This document shows positions 1 through 8,182 of a stretch of 17,810 nucleotides of DNA, in pieces. The position numbers were made by a program, and so were the translations under genes. This stretch comes from Bryobacteraceae bacterium (GTDB taxonomy: Bacteria > Acidobacteriota > Terriglobia > Bryobacterales > Bryobacteraceae), in contig JASHWA010000235.1 of the NCBI GenBank assembly GCA_030044325.1, positions 1 to 17,810 of the forward strand, written 5' to 3'. The number at the start of each line of letters is the position of its first letter. The stretch's first letter is position 1. Below the pieces are notes generated by a model. That model did no database searches. It worked only from the letters and a program-made list of their open reading frames with translations, and was not told the origin of the DNA.

Positions 1-1
1 A

Positions 2-16
2 CCGCAGGGAAAATGA
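2..16 (+). CDS. 3' tail of an upstream gene (partial)
   Basis: The first bases read in one frame as Pro-Gln-Gly-Lys followed by TGA at 14-16. That stop overlaps the ATG of the RND permease at 13-15 as ATGA, the usual arrangement of translationally coupled operon genes. RND permeases are commonly preceded by their periplasmic adaptor (HlyD/MFP family), so an adaptor is the natural guess. Only four codons are visible, so identity is inference from context alone. Confidence 0.3.
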   Translation, partial: PQGK

Positions 17-3000
17 GCCAGCTTTCCACACTTCCGCCCGCCACCGGCGAGGAAACGGCGCACTGGACGGCGCGCCACGGCAAGCCCATCATCTTCGTCA
101 TCCTGACGCTGGTCGCGGTGGGCATTTACATGGCGCTCTCCATTCCGGTTGCGGTGTTCCCCAACACCGACTTCCCGCGCATCGTGGTCGGCGCCGACGT
201 GGGTGTGTATCCCATCGACCAGATGCTGGTCAACGTGACCCAGCCTCTTGAAGAAGCCGTCAACACGGTTCCCGGCTTGAATCAAGTCACCTCCATCACC
301 AGCCGCGGGAGCGCGGAAATCGACCTGTTCTTCAACTGGAAGGTGGACATGTTTCAGACCCTGGAGCTGGTGAACGCGGCGCTCGCCCGCGTCCAGCCCA
401 CGCTGCCCGCCAGCGCCAAGGTGACCGCCAATCGCCTCACCTTCGCCGCGTTCCCCATCATGGGCTACAGCCTGACTTCGGACCGGATTCCGCAAACCAC
501 GCTGTGGGAGCTCGCCACCTACACCATGAAGCCGCGCTTGAACCGCGCCGCCGGCGTCTCGTCCATCGTCGTTCAGGGCGGCCAAGTCCCGGAATTTCAA
601 ATCCAGCCCGATCCCGCCAAGATGGTCGAGGCGGGCGTGACGGTTCCCAACATCCTGGACGCCATCACCCGCAGCAACATGATCGATTCGCCCGGCCTCA
701 TCGAAGAGAATCACCAGCTTATCCTGACCCTGATGAGCGGCCAGGCGCGCGGCCTGAGCGACATCGGCAATATCGTCATCAAGACGACGCCCGCCGGCGC
801 CGCGGTTCACGTCAACGACGTTGCCGCCGTGAACAATTCGGTGATGCCGGTCTACACGGTGGTGACCGCCAACGCAAAACCGGCCGTGCTGCTCAACGTC
901 TACCGCCAGCCGGACAGCAACACGGTGGACGTAGCCAATGCGGTTCACAGTGAAATCGCGAACCTCAGGAAGGATCTCCCGCCCGGTGTCGACGTTCGCC
1001 CGTTTTACGATCAGTCGGAACTGGTCACGGATTCCATCAACAGCGTGCGCGATGCCATTCTGCTCGGCTTGGTGCTGGCCTCGTTGATCATGGTTGTGTT
1101 CCTCCGGGACTGGGGAACATCGCTGGTGGCCGGCCTGGTGATTCCCGCCACCATCGGGGTCACGTTCATCACCCTGCGCATCCTGGGCCAGAGCTTCAAC
1201 CTGATGACGCTGGGCGGGCTGGCCGCCGCAGTCGGCCTGGTGATCGACGACGCCATCGTGGTCGTGGAAAACATCGTCATGCATCGCGATTCGGGCCAAT
1301 CGCGCGCCGAAGCCATCCGCAGCGCCATCCGCGAAATCCGTGTTCCCCTGGTGGGTTCCACCATCACGCCGATCGTTGTTTTTCTGCCGCTGATCTCCAT
1401 CACCGGCGTCACGGGCGTCTTCTTCCGCGCTCTGGCGATCACGGTCGGTATGGCGTTACTCACCTCGCTTGCTCTCGCGCTCACGTGGACGCCCACGCTC
1501 AGCCACTATTTCCTTCGCAACCGCCGCGATGGCGGCGCAGCGCCGCGCCACGAGAGCGTTCCGCCCTGGCTGATGCGGGCTTATGGGCGTACGCTGCGCT
1601 TCACGCTCGAGCATCCGCTGGCGCTGGCCCTTTTTACCTTTCTCCTGATCGCCGGATCGTACCTGTGCTACACGCACACCGGTTCCGACCTTCTGCCCGC
1701 CATGGACGAAGGCGGTTTCATCGTCGACTACAACATGCCTCCCGGCGCATCCCTGCGGGAAACCAATCGCGTCATCAGCCATGTCGAAAAAATCCTGCGC
1801 GAGACGCCGGATGTCGCCTCCACTGCCCGCCGCACCGGTTTGCAGCTCGGCCTGGCTGCCGTGACCGAGGCCAGCCAGGGCGACATCAGCGTCAAGCTGA
1901 AGCCGATGGCGCCGCTCTGGACAAGGCTATTCGGAGACAAGGCCGCGCCGAACGAAAGAACCCGCAGCGGCGGCCAGGTGATCGCCGAGGTGCGCGCTAA
2001 AGTCACCCAAGCCGAGCCGACCCTGGACGTCGAATTCCCGCAGCTCTTGCAGGACATGATCGGCGATCTGACCAGCGCTCCCCAGCCCGTTGTCATCAAG
2101 CTCTTTTCCGAAGACGGGGACCTGCTGCGCCACTGGGCGCCGGTCGAAGCGAGCGCCATCAAGAAAATCCCTGGAGTGGTGGATGTCGAGGATGGCATCG
2201 ACAACACCACCAGCGGCACCGCCGTGACCTTCAACGTTGATCCGGTAGTGACCGCGCGCGCCGGTTTTACGCCCCAGGAAGTCGAGCTGGATGCCAGCGC
2301 CATGTTGCAGGGCGAGCCCGCTTCCGTCCCGGTCGTTCTGAATGATCGTTCCTACACCATCCGGGTCCAATTTCCACCCTCCGCGCGCCGGACTCTCGAC
2401 GCCATGCGCAACACTTTGATCGTCAGCGGCGCCGGGAAAACCGCCACCATCGGCTCACTCGCCACATTAACCGAAATCCCCGGCCAGACCGAAATCATTC
2501 GCGAGAATTTGCAACGCTCCGTGGATGTGACCGCCCGCTTCGAAGGCATCGACTTAGGCGACGGCATGGCCAAGGTTCAGAAAGCGGTGGCCGATTCGAA
2601 TCTGCCCAACAGCATCCGTGTCGAGTATGGCGGCCAGTACCAGGAGCAGCAGAAATCCTTCCGCGATCTGGTGTTCGTGCTGGTCCTCGCCATCGTGCTG
2701 GTATTCATGGTCCTGCTGTTCGAATTCGGCGAGTTCGCCGCTCCGGTCGCCGTGCTGGCGTCCGCGCTGCTGTCCACTTGCGGCGTTTTCCTGGCCCTGC
2801 TGATCACGCGCACCACCTTCAGCCTGTCTTCCTTTATGGGTCTCATCATGGTGGTCGGCATCGTCGCTAAGAACGGCATCCTGCTGCTGGATGCGGACCA
2901 AAAATTCCGCGCGACCGGCGTTTCTGCGGAAGAAAGCATGATTCTCGCTGGTGAGCGGCGTCTGCGGCCCATCATGATGACCGCGCTCGCCACCATGGCC

Positions 3001-3150
3001 GGAATGCTTCCGCTGGCCTTCGCCGTAGGCGCCGGTTCTCAAATGTTGCAGCCTCTGGCGATCGCCGTGATCGGCGGCATTCTCGCCTCCATGATCCTCT
3101 CTCTGGTAGTCACCCCGGCCGTGCGCTTCTATGCCGGAGGCCGAAACTAA
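13..3150 (+). CDS. RND-family efflux permease, inner-membrane subunit
   Basis: This is a proton-driven exporter subunit of a tripartite envelope pump. It would work with an adaptor and an outer-membrane channel that are not in the window. Its 1045 residues match the usual length (AcrB is about 1050). TM1 lies near residues 25-45 and is followed by the typical PVAVFPNTDFP segment. TM4 contains GLVIDDAIVVVENI with the paired proton-relay aspartates D412 and D413. TM10 contains VGIVAKNGILLLD with K953, matching the AcrB relay lysine, and an RRLRPIMMT segment follows in the TM11 region. The double aspartate and the lysine fit the HAE-type branch better than the heavy-metal (CzcA/CusA) branch. The substrate cannot be told. 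AGGGA at 7-11 precedes the ATG closely, and the start probably overlaps the upstream stop. The downstream propeller gene starts 19 nt after the stop and is probably co-transcribed. Confidence 0.95.
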   Translation: MSQLSTLPPATGEETAHWTARHGKPIIFVILTLVAVGIYMALSIPVAVFPNTDFPRIVVGADVGVYPIDQMLVNVTQPLEEAVNTVPGLNQVTSITSRGSAEIDLFFNWKVDMFQTLELVNAALARVQPTLPASAKVTANRLTFAAFPIMGYSLTSDRIPQTTLWELATYTMKPRLNRAAGVSSIVVQGGQVPEFQIQPDPAKMVEAGVTVPNILDAITRSNMIDSPGLIEENHQLILTLMSGQARGLSDIGNIVIKTTPAGAAVHVNDVAAVNNSVMPVYTVVTANAKPAVLLNVYRQPDSNTVDVANAVHSEIANLRKDLPPGVDVRPFYDQSELVTDSINSVRDAILLGLVLASLIMVVFLRDWGTSLVAGLVIPATIGVTFITLRILGQSFNLMTLGGLAAAVGLVIDDAIVVVENIVMHRDSGQSRAEAIRSAIREIRVPLVGSTITPIVVFLPLISITGVTGVFFRALAITVGMALLTSLALALTWTPTLSHYFLRNRRDGGAAPRHESVPPWLMRAYGRTLRFTLEHPLALALFTFLLIAGSYLCYTHTGSDLLPAMDEGGFIVDYNMPPGASLRETNRVISHVEKILRETPDVASTARRTGLQLGLAAVTEASQGDISVKLKPMAPLWTRLFGDKAAPNERTRSGGQVIAEVRAKVTQAEPTLDVEFPQLLQDMIGDLTSAPQPVVIKLFSEDGDLLRHWAPVEASAIKKIPGVVDVEDGIDNTTSGTAVTFNVDPVVTARAGFTPQEVELDASAMLQGEPASVPVVLNDRSYTIRVQFPPSARRTLDAMRNTLIVSGAGKTATIGSLATLTEIPGQTEIIRENLQRSVDVTARFEGIDLGDGMAKVQKAVADSNLPNSIRVEYGGQYQEQQKSFRDLVFVLVLAIVLVFMVLLFEFGEFAAPVAVLASALLSTCGVFLALLITRTTFSLSSFMGLIMVVGIVAKNGILLLDADQKFRATGVSAEESMILAGERRLRPIMMTALATMAGMLPLAFAVGAGSQMLQPLAIAVIGGILASMILSLVVTPAVRFYAGGRN

Positions 3151-3169
3151 AACACAAGGAGCAATAACT

Positions 3170-4174
3170 ATGACGAAGAAATTCCTGCTGCTAGGCTTGG
3201 TGGTCGCCGCTGCCTTCGCCGCCGAAGGCTTCAAGGTCGTCGGCAAGATCAAGATCGGCGGCACCGGCGGTTGGGACTACCTCGCGGTAGATCCCGATGC
3301 GAACCGCGTTTATGCCTCCCACGGCACCCTGGTCGAAGTCGTCGATCCCAAGGCCGGCAAGGTGGTCGGCCAGATCACGCAACTGCACGGTGTGCATGGC
3401 ATCGCGGTCGCGCCCGAATTCGGCAAGGGGTTCATCACCAATGGCCAATCGAATAGCGTTACCATTTTCGATCTCAAGACCCTGGCCAAAGTCGGCGAAC
3501 CTCAGACGGGCCAGAATCCGGACTCCGTCTGCTTCGAGCCCAAAACCAAACACATTTTCACCTTCAACGGCCGATCCAACGATTCCACGGCGATCGATCC
3601 CAAAACCAACGAAGTGATCAAGAGCTTTCCCCTCGGCGGAAAGCCCGAGGAGTGCCAGCCGGATGGCACAGGCAAGCTCTACGCCAATCTCGAAGATTCG
3701 AGCGAGATCATCGAGATCGATGCAGCCAAAACCACCGTGCTTCGCCACATGTCGCTCTCTCCGTGCGAATCGCCTTCCGGACTCGCCATCGACGTGAAGG
3801 GCAAGAAACTATTCGCCGCCTGTGACAACAAGATGATGGCGGTGATTGACATTACCACGCTGAAAGTCGTCGCCACTCCGCCGATCGGGCCCGCACCGGA
3901 CGGCGCCGGGTTCGACTCCGGCCTCGGCCTCGCCTTCTCTTCCAACGGAGGCGATGGGACGCTCAGCATCGTGAAGCCGGTCAACGGCAATTACCAGACC
4001 GTGGATAATGTGCCTACCGAACGCGGCGCCCGCACCATGACGGTGGATTCCAAAAACCACCGCGTCTATCTGCTCGCTGCCGAATACGGGCCGCCGGCTG
4101 AGGCAGCCGCGGGCAAGCGGGCTCGCCCCACCATCCTGCCCGATAGCTTCCATCTCCTGGTGGTCGGCAAGTAA
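3170..4174 (+). CDS. secreted YncE/YVTN-type beta-propeller protein
   Basis: The product is 334 residues. A signal peptide (MTKKFLLLGLVVAAAFA, cleavage likely around residues 17-18) is followed by repeated propeller blades. Blades are recognisable as alternating 'VDPDANRVYAS', 'IDPKTNEVIKSFPLGGKP' and 'IDVKGKKLFAACDN' type strands of about 40-45 residues. Such proteins are periplasmic or secreted binding or scaffold proteins; the ligand is unknown. An in-frame ATG exists at 3131 inside the RND gene. The start at 3170 is preferred because AAGGAG lies at 3156-3161, 8 nt upstream, and because it places the signal peptide at the N-terminus. It follows the RND permease directly, so an accessory role in the same envelope process is possible but unproven. 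A GC-rich hairpin follows the stop. Confidence 0.85.
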   Translation: MTKKFLLLGLVVAAAFAAEGFKVVGKIKIGGTGGWDYLAVDPDANRVYASHGTLVEVVDPKAGKVVGQITQLHGVHGIAVAPEFGKGFITNGQSNSVTIFDLKTLAKVGEPQTGQNPDSVCFEPKTKHIFTFNGRSNDSTAIDPKTNEVIKSFPLGGKPEECQPDGTGKLYANLEDSSEIIEIDAAKTTVLRHMSLSPCESPSGLAIDVKGKKLFAACDNKMMAVIDITTLKVVATPPIGPAPDGAGFDSGLGLAFSSNGGDGTLSIVKPVNGNYQTVDNVPTERGARTMTVDSKNHRVYLLAAEYGPPAEAAAGKRARPTILPDSFHLLVVGK

Positions 4175-4183
4175 AGCTCAGTC

Positions 4184-4199
4184 GCGGCGCTCGCGCCGC
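4184..4199 (+). terminator. short GC hairpin after the propeller gene
   Basis: GCGGCGC at 4184-4190 pairs perfectly with GCGCCGC at 4193-4199. Realistically it is a 6-bp stem with a 4-nt CTCG loop. It begins 10 nt after the stop of the propeller gene. There is no T tract, so intrinsic termination is doubtful. It could stop or slow polymerase, or be a small member of the hairpin class seen at 8183-8297. Confidence 0.3.
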
Positions 4200-4216
4200 A
4201 CGGTATCATCGCTGAA

Positions 4217-5170
4217 GTGGATCGCGCACGCGCGCACAGGCTGAGCCGCTATCTTCTCTCCCTTCCCGAACGTGCCCTGCGCTCCGTCGCGGCGGTCAGT
4301 GCAGGACTGGTTCGGGAGGTTGGTGAAATCACTTTACCCCCTGGCCTTCGCCGCACCCGGCTATATAACATCATCGTCGAATCGACTCTGCGCTTCCTGA
4401 TCGAGCGCGTCGGCCAGGTGGACGGAACCTATCCCGCCGGCGGCCAGGCGATCGACCATTTTCTCGTGAAAAGAGCGCTCGGAGACGGGATCGATTTAGC
4501 CGGCTGGGCCGCGTTCGGCGCGTCGCCGATTTGGGTTCTGGCGGCTTTCGCCGATCTTTCGGGCGCGGGGCGCCAGCTGATGAGCGAAATCGTTCAAAGC
4601 CTGAAGGACCAGGGCCTGCTCGAGACCGGCGGGAAGTTTGCCAATGTCGATCAAATGCTCGATGGGCTGGAGCGCACCTCCGGCCAGCTCGCCGCTTCCC
4701 TGCGCTATCCTCCTCTCGACATCGGCAGCCTGCGCCGGGACTGGAACGAGTTGAAGGCAGCGGCCCAAAGCATTCCACCGCGAAATCTGCCGCCGCCCGC
4801 TGTGCTCCGCGAGCGTTGGGATGCGCTGAAGCAGGAAGCAGCCCTGCAAGGGCGGTCCGTCTTTGAGCTGTCGTCGCTGGTCGCCTTGGCCACCATTCGG
4901 AAGGTGCCTGCGAACATGTGGAAGCTCTCTCGATCCGCCGCCACCGCGACCATTCGCACCGGCCAGTTCTTCGCACAAGGTCTGTTCGATCATTACGCGT
5001 CGATCCTCCGCGAGATCCACGAGACCGGCTATCTCGCATATTGGAAACGTGAGTTCCAACCCTACCTGCACGCCGCGGCCGTGCAGTTCTCCATGTCCCA
5101 CCGCTCGCTTACCGAACAATGGCTCGATCGGCGGGGCGCATCGAAAGGCGAGGCCAAAACCCGCGGCTGA
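4217..5170 (+). CDS. hypothetical protein, family not recognised
   Basis: The product is 317 residues with a GTG start. I do not recognise the family. It appears mostly alpha-helical. A moderately hydrophobic stretch around residues 95-120 (GWAAFGASPIWVLAAFADL) could dip into or cross a membrane. Residues 120-215 are amphipathic and rich in charged heptad-like helices (QSLKDQGLLE, LRRDWNELKAAA, LRERWDALKQEAAL), and aromatic-rich helices close the C-terminus. There is no signal peptide. GTG is the only plausible start in the 42 nt since the previous stop, and no Shine-Dalgarno is visible. TATCAT at 4204-4209 sits 7 nt before the GTG like a -10 box, so the mRNA may be almost leaderless. It could alternatively be read from the RND/propeller transcript. 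It faces the next gene tail to tail. Real-gene status rests on length, codon texture and lack of competing frames. Confidence 0.7.
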   Translation: MDRARAHRLSRYLLSLPERALRSVAAVSAGLVREVGEITLPPGLRRTRLYNIIVESTLRFLIERVGQVDGTYPAGGQAIDHFLVKRALGDGIDLAGWAAFGASPIWVLAAFADLSGAGRQLMSEIVQSLKDQGLLETGGKFANVDQMLDGLERTSGQLAASLRYPPLDIGSLRRDWNELKAAAQSIPPRNLPPPAVLRERWDALKQEAALQGRSVFELSSLVALATIRKVPANMWKLSRSAATATIRTGQFFAQGLFDHYASILREIHETGYLAYWKREFQPYLHAAAVQFSMSHRSLTEQWLDRRGASKGEAKTRG

Positions 5171-5213
5171 TCGTGCGCGAAATTCTTCAGACTTTACGGT
5201 CCAGTCGCGTCAA

Positions 5214-6191
5214 TTACTGAAAACGATATCCCGGCTTCAGATCGCAGTGATAGAGACGAATATGGTTCGCATTCATCGTGAGCGTGCACGTGGTCCAGGA
5301 AAGCGCCAGGGTCGGGCCCAAGGGGTAAACGATGTCCGCGCCATTGATTTCGGCCTCAATGCTGGGACCCTCCGCGAGAGATGGCAAGCTGAAATCCATG
5401 CCGCGGCCGAACTTCACCGGATACAACTCGTGAATGGCGTCGCCTGGCATCGTGCGGACGACCTGCGCTTCGAGCAGGAAGGTGACCGTGTCCGACCAGT
5501 CACGCACCGACGCGCTGATCACCCTCCCGCCGTCCGTGAAATTGTCAGTATCGACTCGGGTGAACGGGCAAGGTCCCGCGATACACGTCAGCAGTGCATC
5601 CATGAACTCATTGCCTTCGCCGGCGTCCAGCGAAGTTCCTCCAATCGCGGCCTTCCATTTTCCATCCGGCGAACACGCGCTCGCATGATTGCATGGAACA
5701 TTGCCCGTATTCACGACTTCAAAGCTTTTTCCCACGCTTCCGACGTTGAGCGTAGCCGTCGACCTTTCCACGTAGCGCACGCGCACGTTCGCCACGGTCT
5801 CTCCCGGCCCCGGCGGAGCGCGTTCCGCAGCGTGCGGAAGCGGCGTCATACGGAACACGTATAAATCCTCTGAAGCAATCTCAAAAAGACTCAGCGGCTC
5901 ATAATCGGGATGGCGCAACTGCAGCAGGACCGTCCGGCCACGCTTGATTCCGGAAACGAGCGCGAGGCGGAACAGGCCCGTCGCTCCCGTTCGTGCTCCT
6001 GCGGCGGCCTCCTCGCTTTGGATCACCACACCCGGAATCGGCACCTGCTTGCGCGGATCCGCGTCATTCCGTAGAACGCACCCGCTCAGCGCCTTCACCT
6101 GCGGCGGCATTCGAATCAGCACAAGCGCTGCGGCCACCCCCAGGGTGAGCGCGACCGCCGCGACATAAAGAAAAACCCTTATCCGCGTCAA
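5214..6191 (-). CDS. membrane-anchored exported protein with carboxypeptidase-regulatory-like segment and paired cysteines
   Basis: The product is 325 residues. An N-terminal uncleaved-looking membrane helix (residues about 6-27) is followed by an exported body. Residues 35-115 read like a carboxypeptidase-regulatory/transthyretin-like beta-sandwich: 'SGCVL', 'IPGVVIQSE', 'TGATGLFRLALVSG', then 'LQLRHPDYEPL'. This is tentative. The remaining 200 residues match nothing I know. They hold cysteines at 167/173, 203/208 and 302/316, three close pairs that suggest disulfides in an oxidising compartment, plus C38. The start is TTG at 6191: a stop lies three codons upstream in this frame, and this start puts the membrane helix at the N-terminus. 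No strong Shine-Dalgarno is visible. It is convergent with the preceding gene (43-nt gap) and divergent from the glucoamylase-family gene. Confidence 0.7.
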   Translation of the reverse strand: MTRIRVFLYVAAVALTLGVAAALVLIRMPPQVKALSGCVLRNDADPRKQVPIPGVVIQSEEAAAGARTGATGLFRLALVSGIKRGRTVLLQLRHPDYEPLSLFEIASEDLYVFRMTPLPHAAERAPPGPGETVANVRVRYVERSTATLNVGSVGKSFEVVNTGNVPCNHASACSPDGKWKAAIGGTSLDAGEGNEFMDALLTCIAGPCPFTRVDTDNFTDGGRVISASVRDWSDTVTFLLEAQVVRTMPGDAIHELYPVKFGRGMDFSLPSLAEGPSIEAEINGADIVYPLGPTLALSWTTCTLTMNANHIRLYHCDLKPGYRFQ

Positions 6192-6254
6192 ACCGAGTCA
6201 CCGTTACATCGCCCTGGCGCAATCGCTTTTGCAACGCGCCGCTATCTCCAAGAT

Positions 6255-6261
6255 GGAGGGG
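6255..6261 (+). promoter_or_regulatory. Shine-Dalgarno that decides the start of the glucoamylase-family gene
   Basis: GGAGGGG lies 6 nt upstream of the ATG at 6268. It overlaps the earlier in-frame ATG at 6253, making 6268 the better start. Confidence 0.7.
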
Positions 6262-6267
6262 CAAGCG

Positions 6268-7566
6268 ATGTTGTCGCGGCGGAAACTGTTACAACAGCTC
6301 GCCGGTTTCGCGGCTGCCCGCGCCGCGGCGCAGGTCGGCGACGGAGAATCCGGCCATCCGCCCGCCCTCTCGACCGAAGACGACCAGCTTCTCGAAGAGT
6401 TGGAAAAGGCAGATTTCCTGTTTTTCTGGGAGCAGGCCGACCCGCACACCGGCCTCGTTCGCGACCGCGCCAACGTCCGCACGCCGCAGCGTAACGACGT
6501 GGTCGCGAGCATCGCCGCCACCGGATTCGGACTGACCGCCATCTGCATCGGCGAGAAGCGCGGCTACGTCAGTCACCGCGACGCGCGCGCACGAGTCGCG
6601 GCCGCGCTTGAGTTTCTGTGGAAGAAAATGCCTACGCACCGCGGATTCTTCTACCATTGGGCCAACGTCAACACCGGTGAGCGGATTTGGGATGCCGAAG
6701 TTTCCTCCATCGACACCGCCATCCTGTTGTGCGGGATTCTAACCTGCCGCGAGCACTTCCGCTCCTCCGAAATTTCCACGCTCGCCACCTACATCTTCGA
6801 TCGCGTCGATTGGACGTGGGTCTCCGAGGACACCACCCTGGTTCCCATGGGCTGGACTCCCGAATTCGGATTCCTTCCCTATCATTGGGATTATTACAGC
6901 GAGCTGATGATGCTGTACCTGCTCGGCTTGGGGTCCTCCACCTATCCGCTGCCGGTGGCCGCGTGGAACGCGTGGAAGCGCACCACCTTCGAGTACGACG
7001 GCCTGCGCTACATCGGTTCCTATGCGCCCCTGTTCGTGCATCAGTATTCGCAAGCCTGGTTCGATTTCCGCTCAAAGCGCGACCGTTTTGCCGATTATTT
7101 TGAGAATTCAGTCCTGGCCACCGAGGCGCATTGGCGTTTCTGTATCGATCTGTCCAAGCAGTTCCCGGATTTAAGCGATGACCTGTGGGGCATTACCGCT
7201 TCCGATTCGCCGCATGGATACGTGGTGTGGGGTGGTCCGCCCGAAATGGGGCCGATCGATGGGACCGTGGTTCCCAGCGCCTGCGGCGGGTCGCTCCCAT
7301 TCCTTCCTCAGCCTTGTCTGCGCGTCCTCAAGAACATGAAGAACAAATATGGCCAGCGCACGTGGAGCCGTTACGGTTTTGTCAACGCGTTTAATCCGCT
7401 GACGAACTGGTACGACACCGACGTGATCGGCCTCGATACCGGAATTACCATGCTGATGGCCGAGAACCTCCGCACCGGCTTCGTGTGGAGCACATTCATG
7501 AAGAATCCGGAAACGCGCCGCGGTTTAGACCGTGCCGGATTCGTCGAATTCAAGGCGTCTGGTTAG
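6268..7566 (+). CDS. exported glucoamylase-family glycoside hydrolase (COG5368/PF10091)
   Basis: The product is 432 residues. The N-terminus MLSRRKLLQQLAGFAAARAAA is a twin-arginine (Tat) type signal, so export of a folded enzyme is expected. The body carries the landmarks of the PF10091 'glycoamylase' family, an (alpha/alpha)6 toroid: 'KADFLFFWEQADPHTGLVRD' (48-67), 'ATGFGLTAICIGEKRGYVS' (84-102), 'GFFYHW' (126-131), 'AEVSSIDTAILLCGIL' (143-158), 'WDYYSELMMLYLLGLGS' (207-223) and 'DTDVIGLDTGITMLMAEN' (383-400). Conserved acids in these blocks (E144, D149, D208, E212, D390, E399) are candidates for catalysis. GH144 endo-beta-1,2-glucanases belong to this superfamily, so a beta-glucan substrate is as likely as starch. 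The start at 6268 is chosen over in-frame 6253 and a TTG at 6229 because GGAGGGG at 6255-6261 sits 6 nt upstream and the Tat motif then begins the protein. Confidence 0.85.
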   Translation: MLSRRKLLQQLAGFAAARAAAQVGDGESGHPPALSTEDDQLLEELEKADFLFFWEQADPHTGLVRDRANVRTPQRNDVVASIAATGFGLTAICIGEKRGYVSHRDARARVAAALEFLWKKMPTHRGFFYHWANVNTGERIWDAEVSSIDTAILLCGILTCREHFRSSEISTLATYIFDRVDWTWVSEDTTLVPMGWTPEFGFLPYHWDYYSELMMLYLLGLGSSTYPLPVAAWNAWKRTTFEYDGLRYIGSYAPLFVHQYSQAWFDFRSKRDRFADYFENSVLATEAHWRFCIDLSKQFPDLSDDLWGITASDSPHGYVVWGGPPEMGPIDGTVVPSACGGSLPFLPQPCLRVLKNMKNKYGQRTWSRYGFVNAFNPLTNWYDTDVIGLDTGITMLMAENLRTGFVWSTFMKNPETRRGLDRAGFVEFKASG

Positions 7567-7604
7567 GAAAATCGCCGCCGCAAACGCGACTGCCGCCGGA
7601 TGCA

Positions 7605-8120
7605 TCATGGCTTCAATCGGTAGGATTTTCCCAGTTCGCCCGCGCCGGCCAGGTGTTTGCGCGCGCGCACCAGCTCCGCAATCTGGCGAATATGCCCGAG
7701 ATCGTGCATGGCCCATTCGTGCAGCATTTGCGCCATCGTGATCTCGCCCGCCTCCTTGTGGATGGCCCTGCGCTCCCCCGCTCCTTCCGGCAAATTGCGC
7801 AGAAACTCGATGTTGCTCTCGCGCTGCTCTTCGAAATGATCGAAGGAGTCTTCCGGGTCGGCATTCCGATACAGGTCGAGATAAAACTGCGCGTCGTCGG
7901 GATCGAGTTCCGGCCGCTCTTCGTTCATAAAACGATCCAGCCGGAGTCGGTAGCAGTGGCCTTCGGAGTGGGCGAGGTGCGCCAGGACCTCGGCCACGGA
8001 GAAGCGGTCGGGAGCGGGTTTCCACCGCGCATCCTCCCCGGTAAGTTCGCGCATCAACCCGCGCAGAATCTCCGGCGTGGCTTCCAATTGCCCGACCGCA
8101 GGGAGTTCGTCGTGTTTCAT
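7605..8120 (-). CDS. DinB-like (DinB_2/DfsB-type) four-helix metal-binding protein
   Basis: This 171-residue cytoplasmic protein has the DinB/YfiT fold signature. An N-terminal helix ends in 'WKPAPDRFSVAEVLAHLAHSEGH' (33-55), and a C-terminal helix reads 'HEWAMHDLGHIRQIAELV' (133-150). The histidines H48/H51/H55 and H138/H142 are placed like the usual three-histidine divalent-metal site. Many members are metal-dependent transferases acting on low-molecular-weight thiols, but this member's substrate is unknown. The ATG at 8120 has AGGA (complement at 8128-8131) 7 nt upstream. TATTCT further upstream on the same strand (complement near 8157-8162) could be a -10 box. It is convergent with the glucoamylase-family gene (38-nt gap), and its 5' side faces the hairpin array. 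Confidence 0.85.
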   Translation of the reverse strand: MKHDELPAVGQLEATPEILRGLMRELTGEDARWKPAPDRFSVAEVLAHLAHSEGHCYRLRLDRFMNEERPELDPDDAQFYLDLYRNADPEDSFDHFEEQRESNIEFLRNLPEGAGERRAIHKEAGEITMAQMLHEWAMHDLGHIRQIAELVRARKHLAGAGELGKSYRLKP

Positions 8121-8182
8121 CGGCGTGTCCTAGTGTGCTGAATCGGAAATCCTTAGAATATCTCGCAGCCGGAATCTGGAGG

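Noticed and set aside
1011..3264. Long open frames on the minus strand and in other frames inside the RND gene
   Set aside because: They are GC-driven shadows of a strongly conserved membrane protein, with arginine/serine-rich or low-complexity translations and no family features.
4863..5864. A 333-codon plus-strand frame bridging the unknown protein and the cysteine-paired protein
   Set aside because: It is out of frame with one real gene and antisense to the other, with an arginine/serine-rich translation and no domain.
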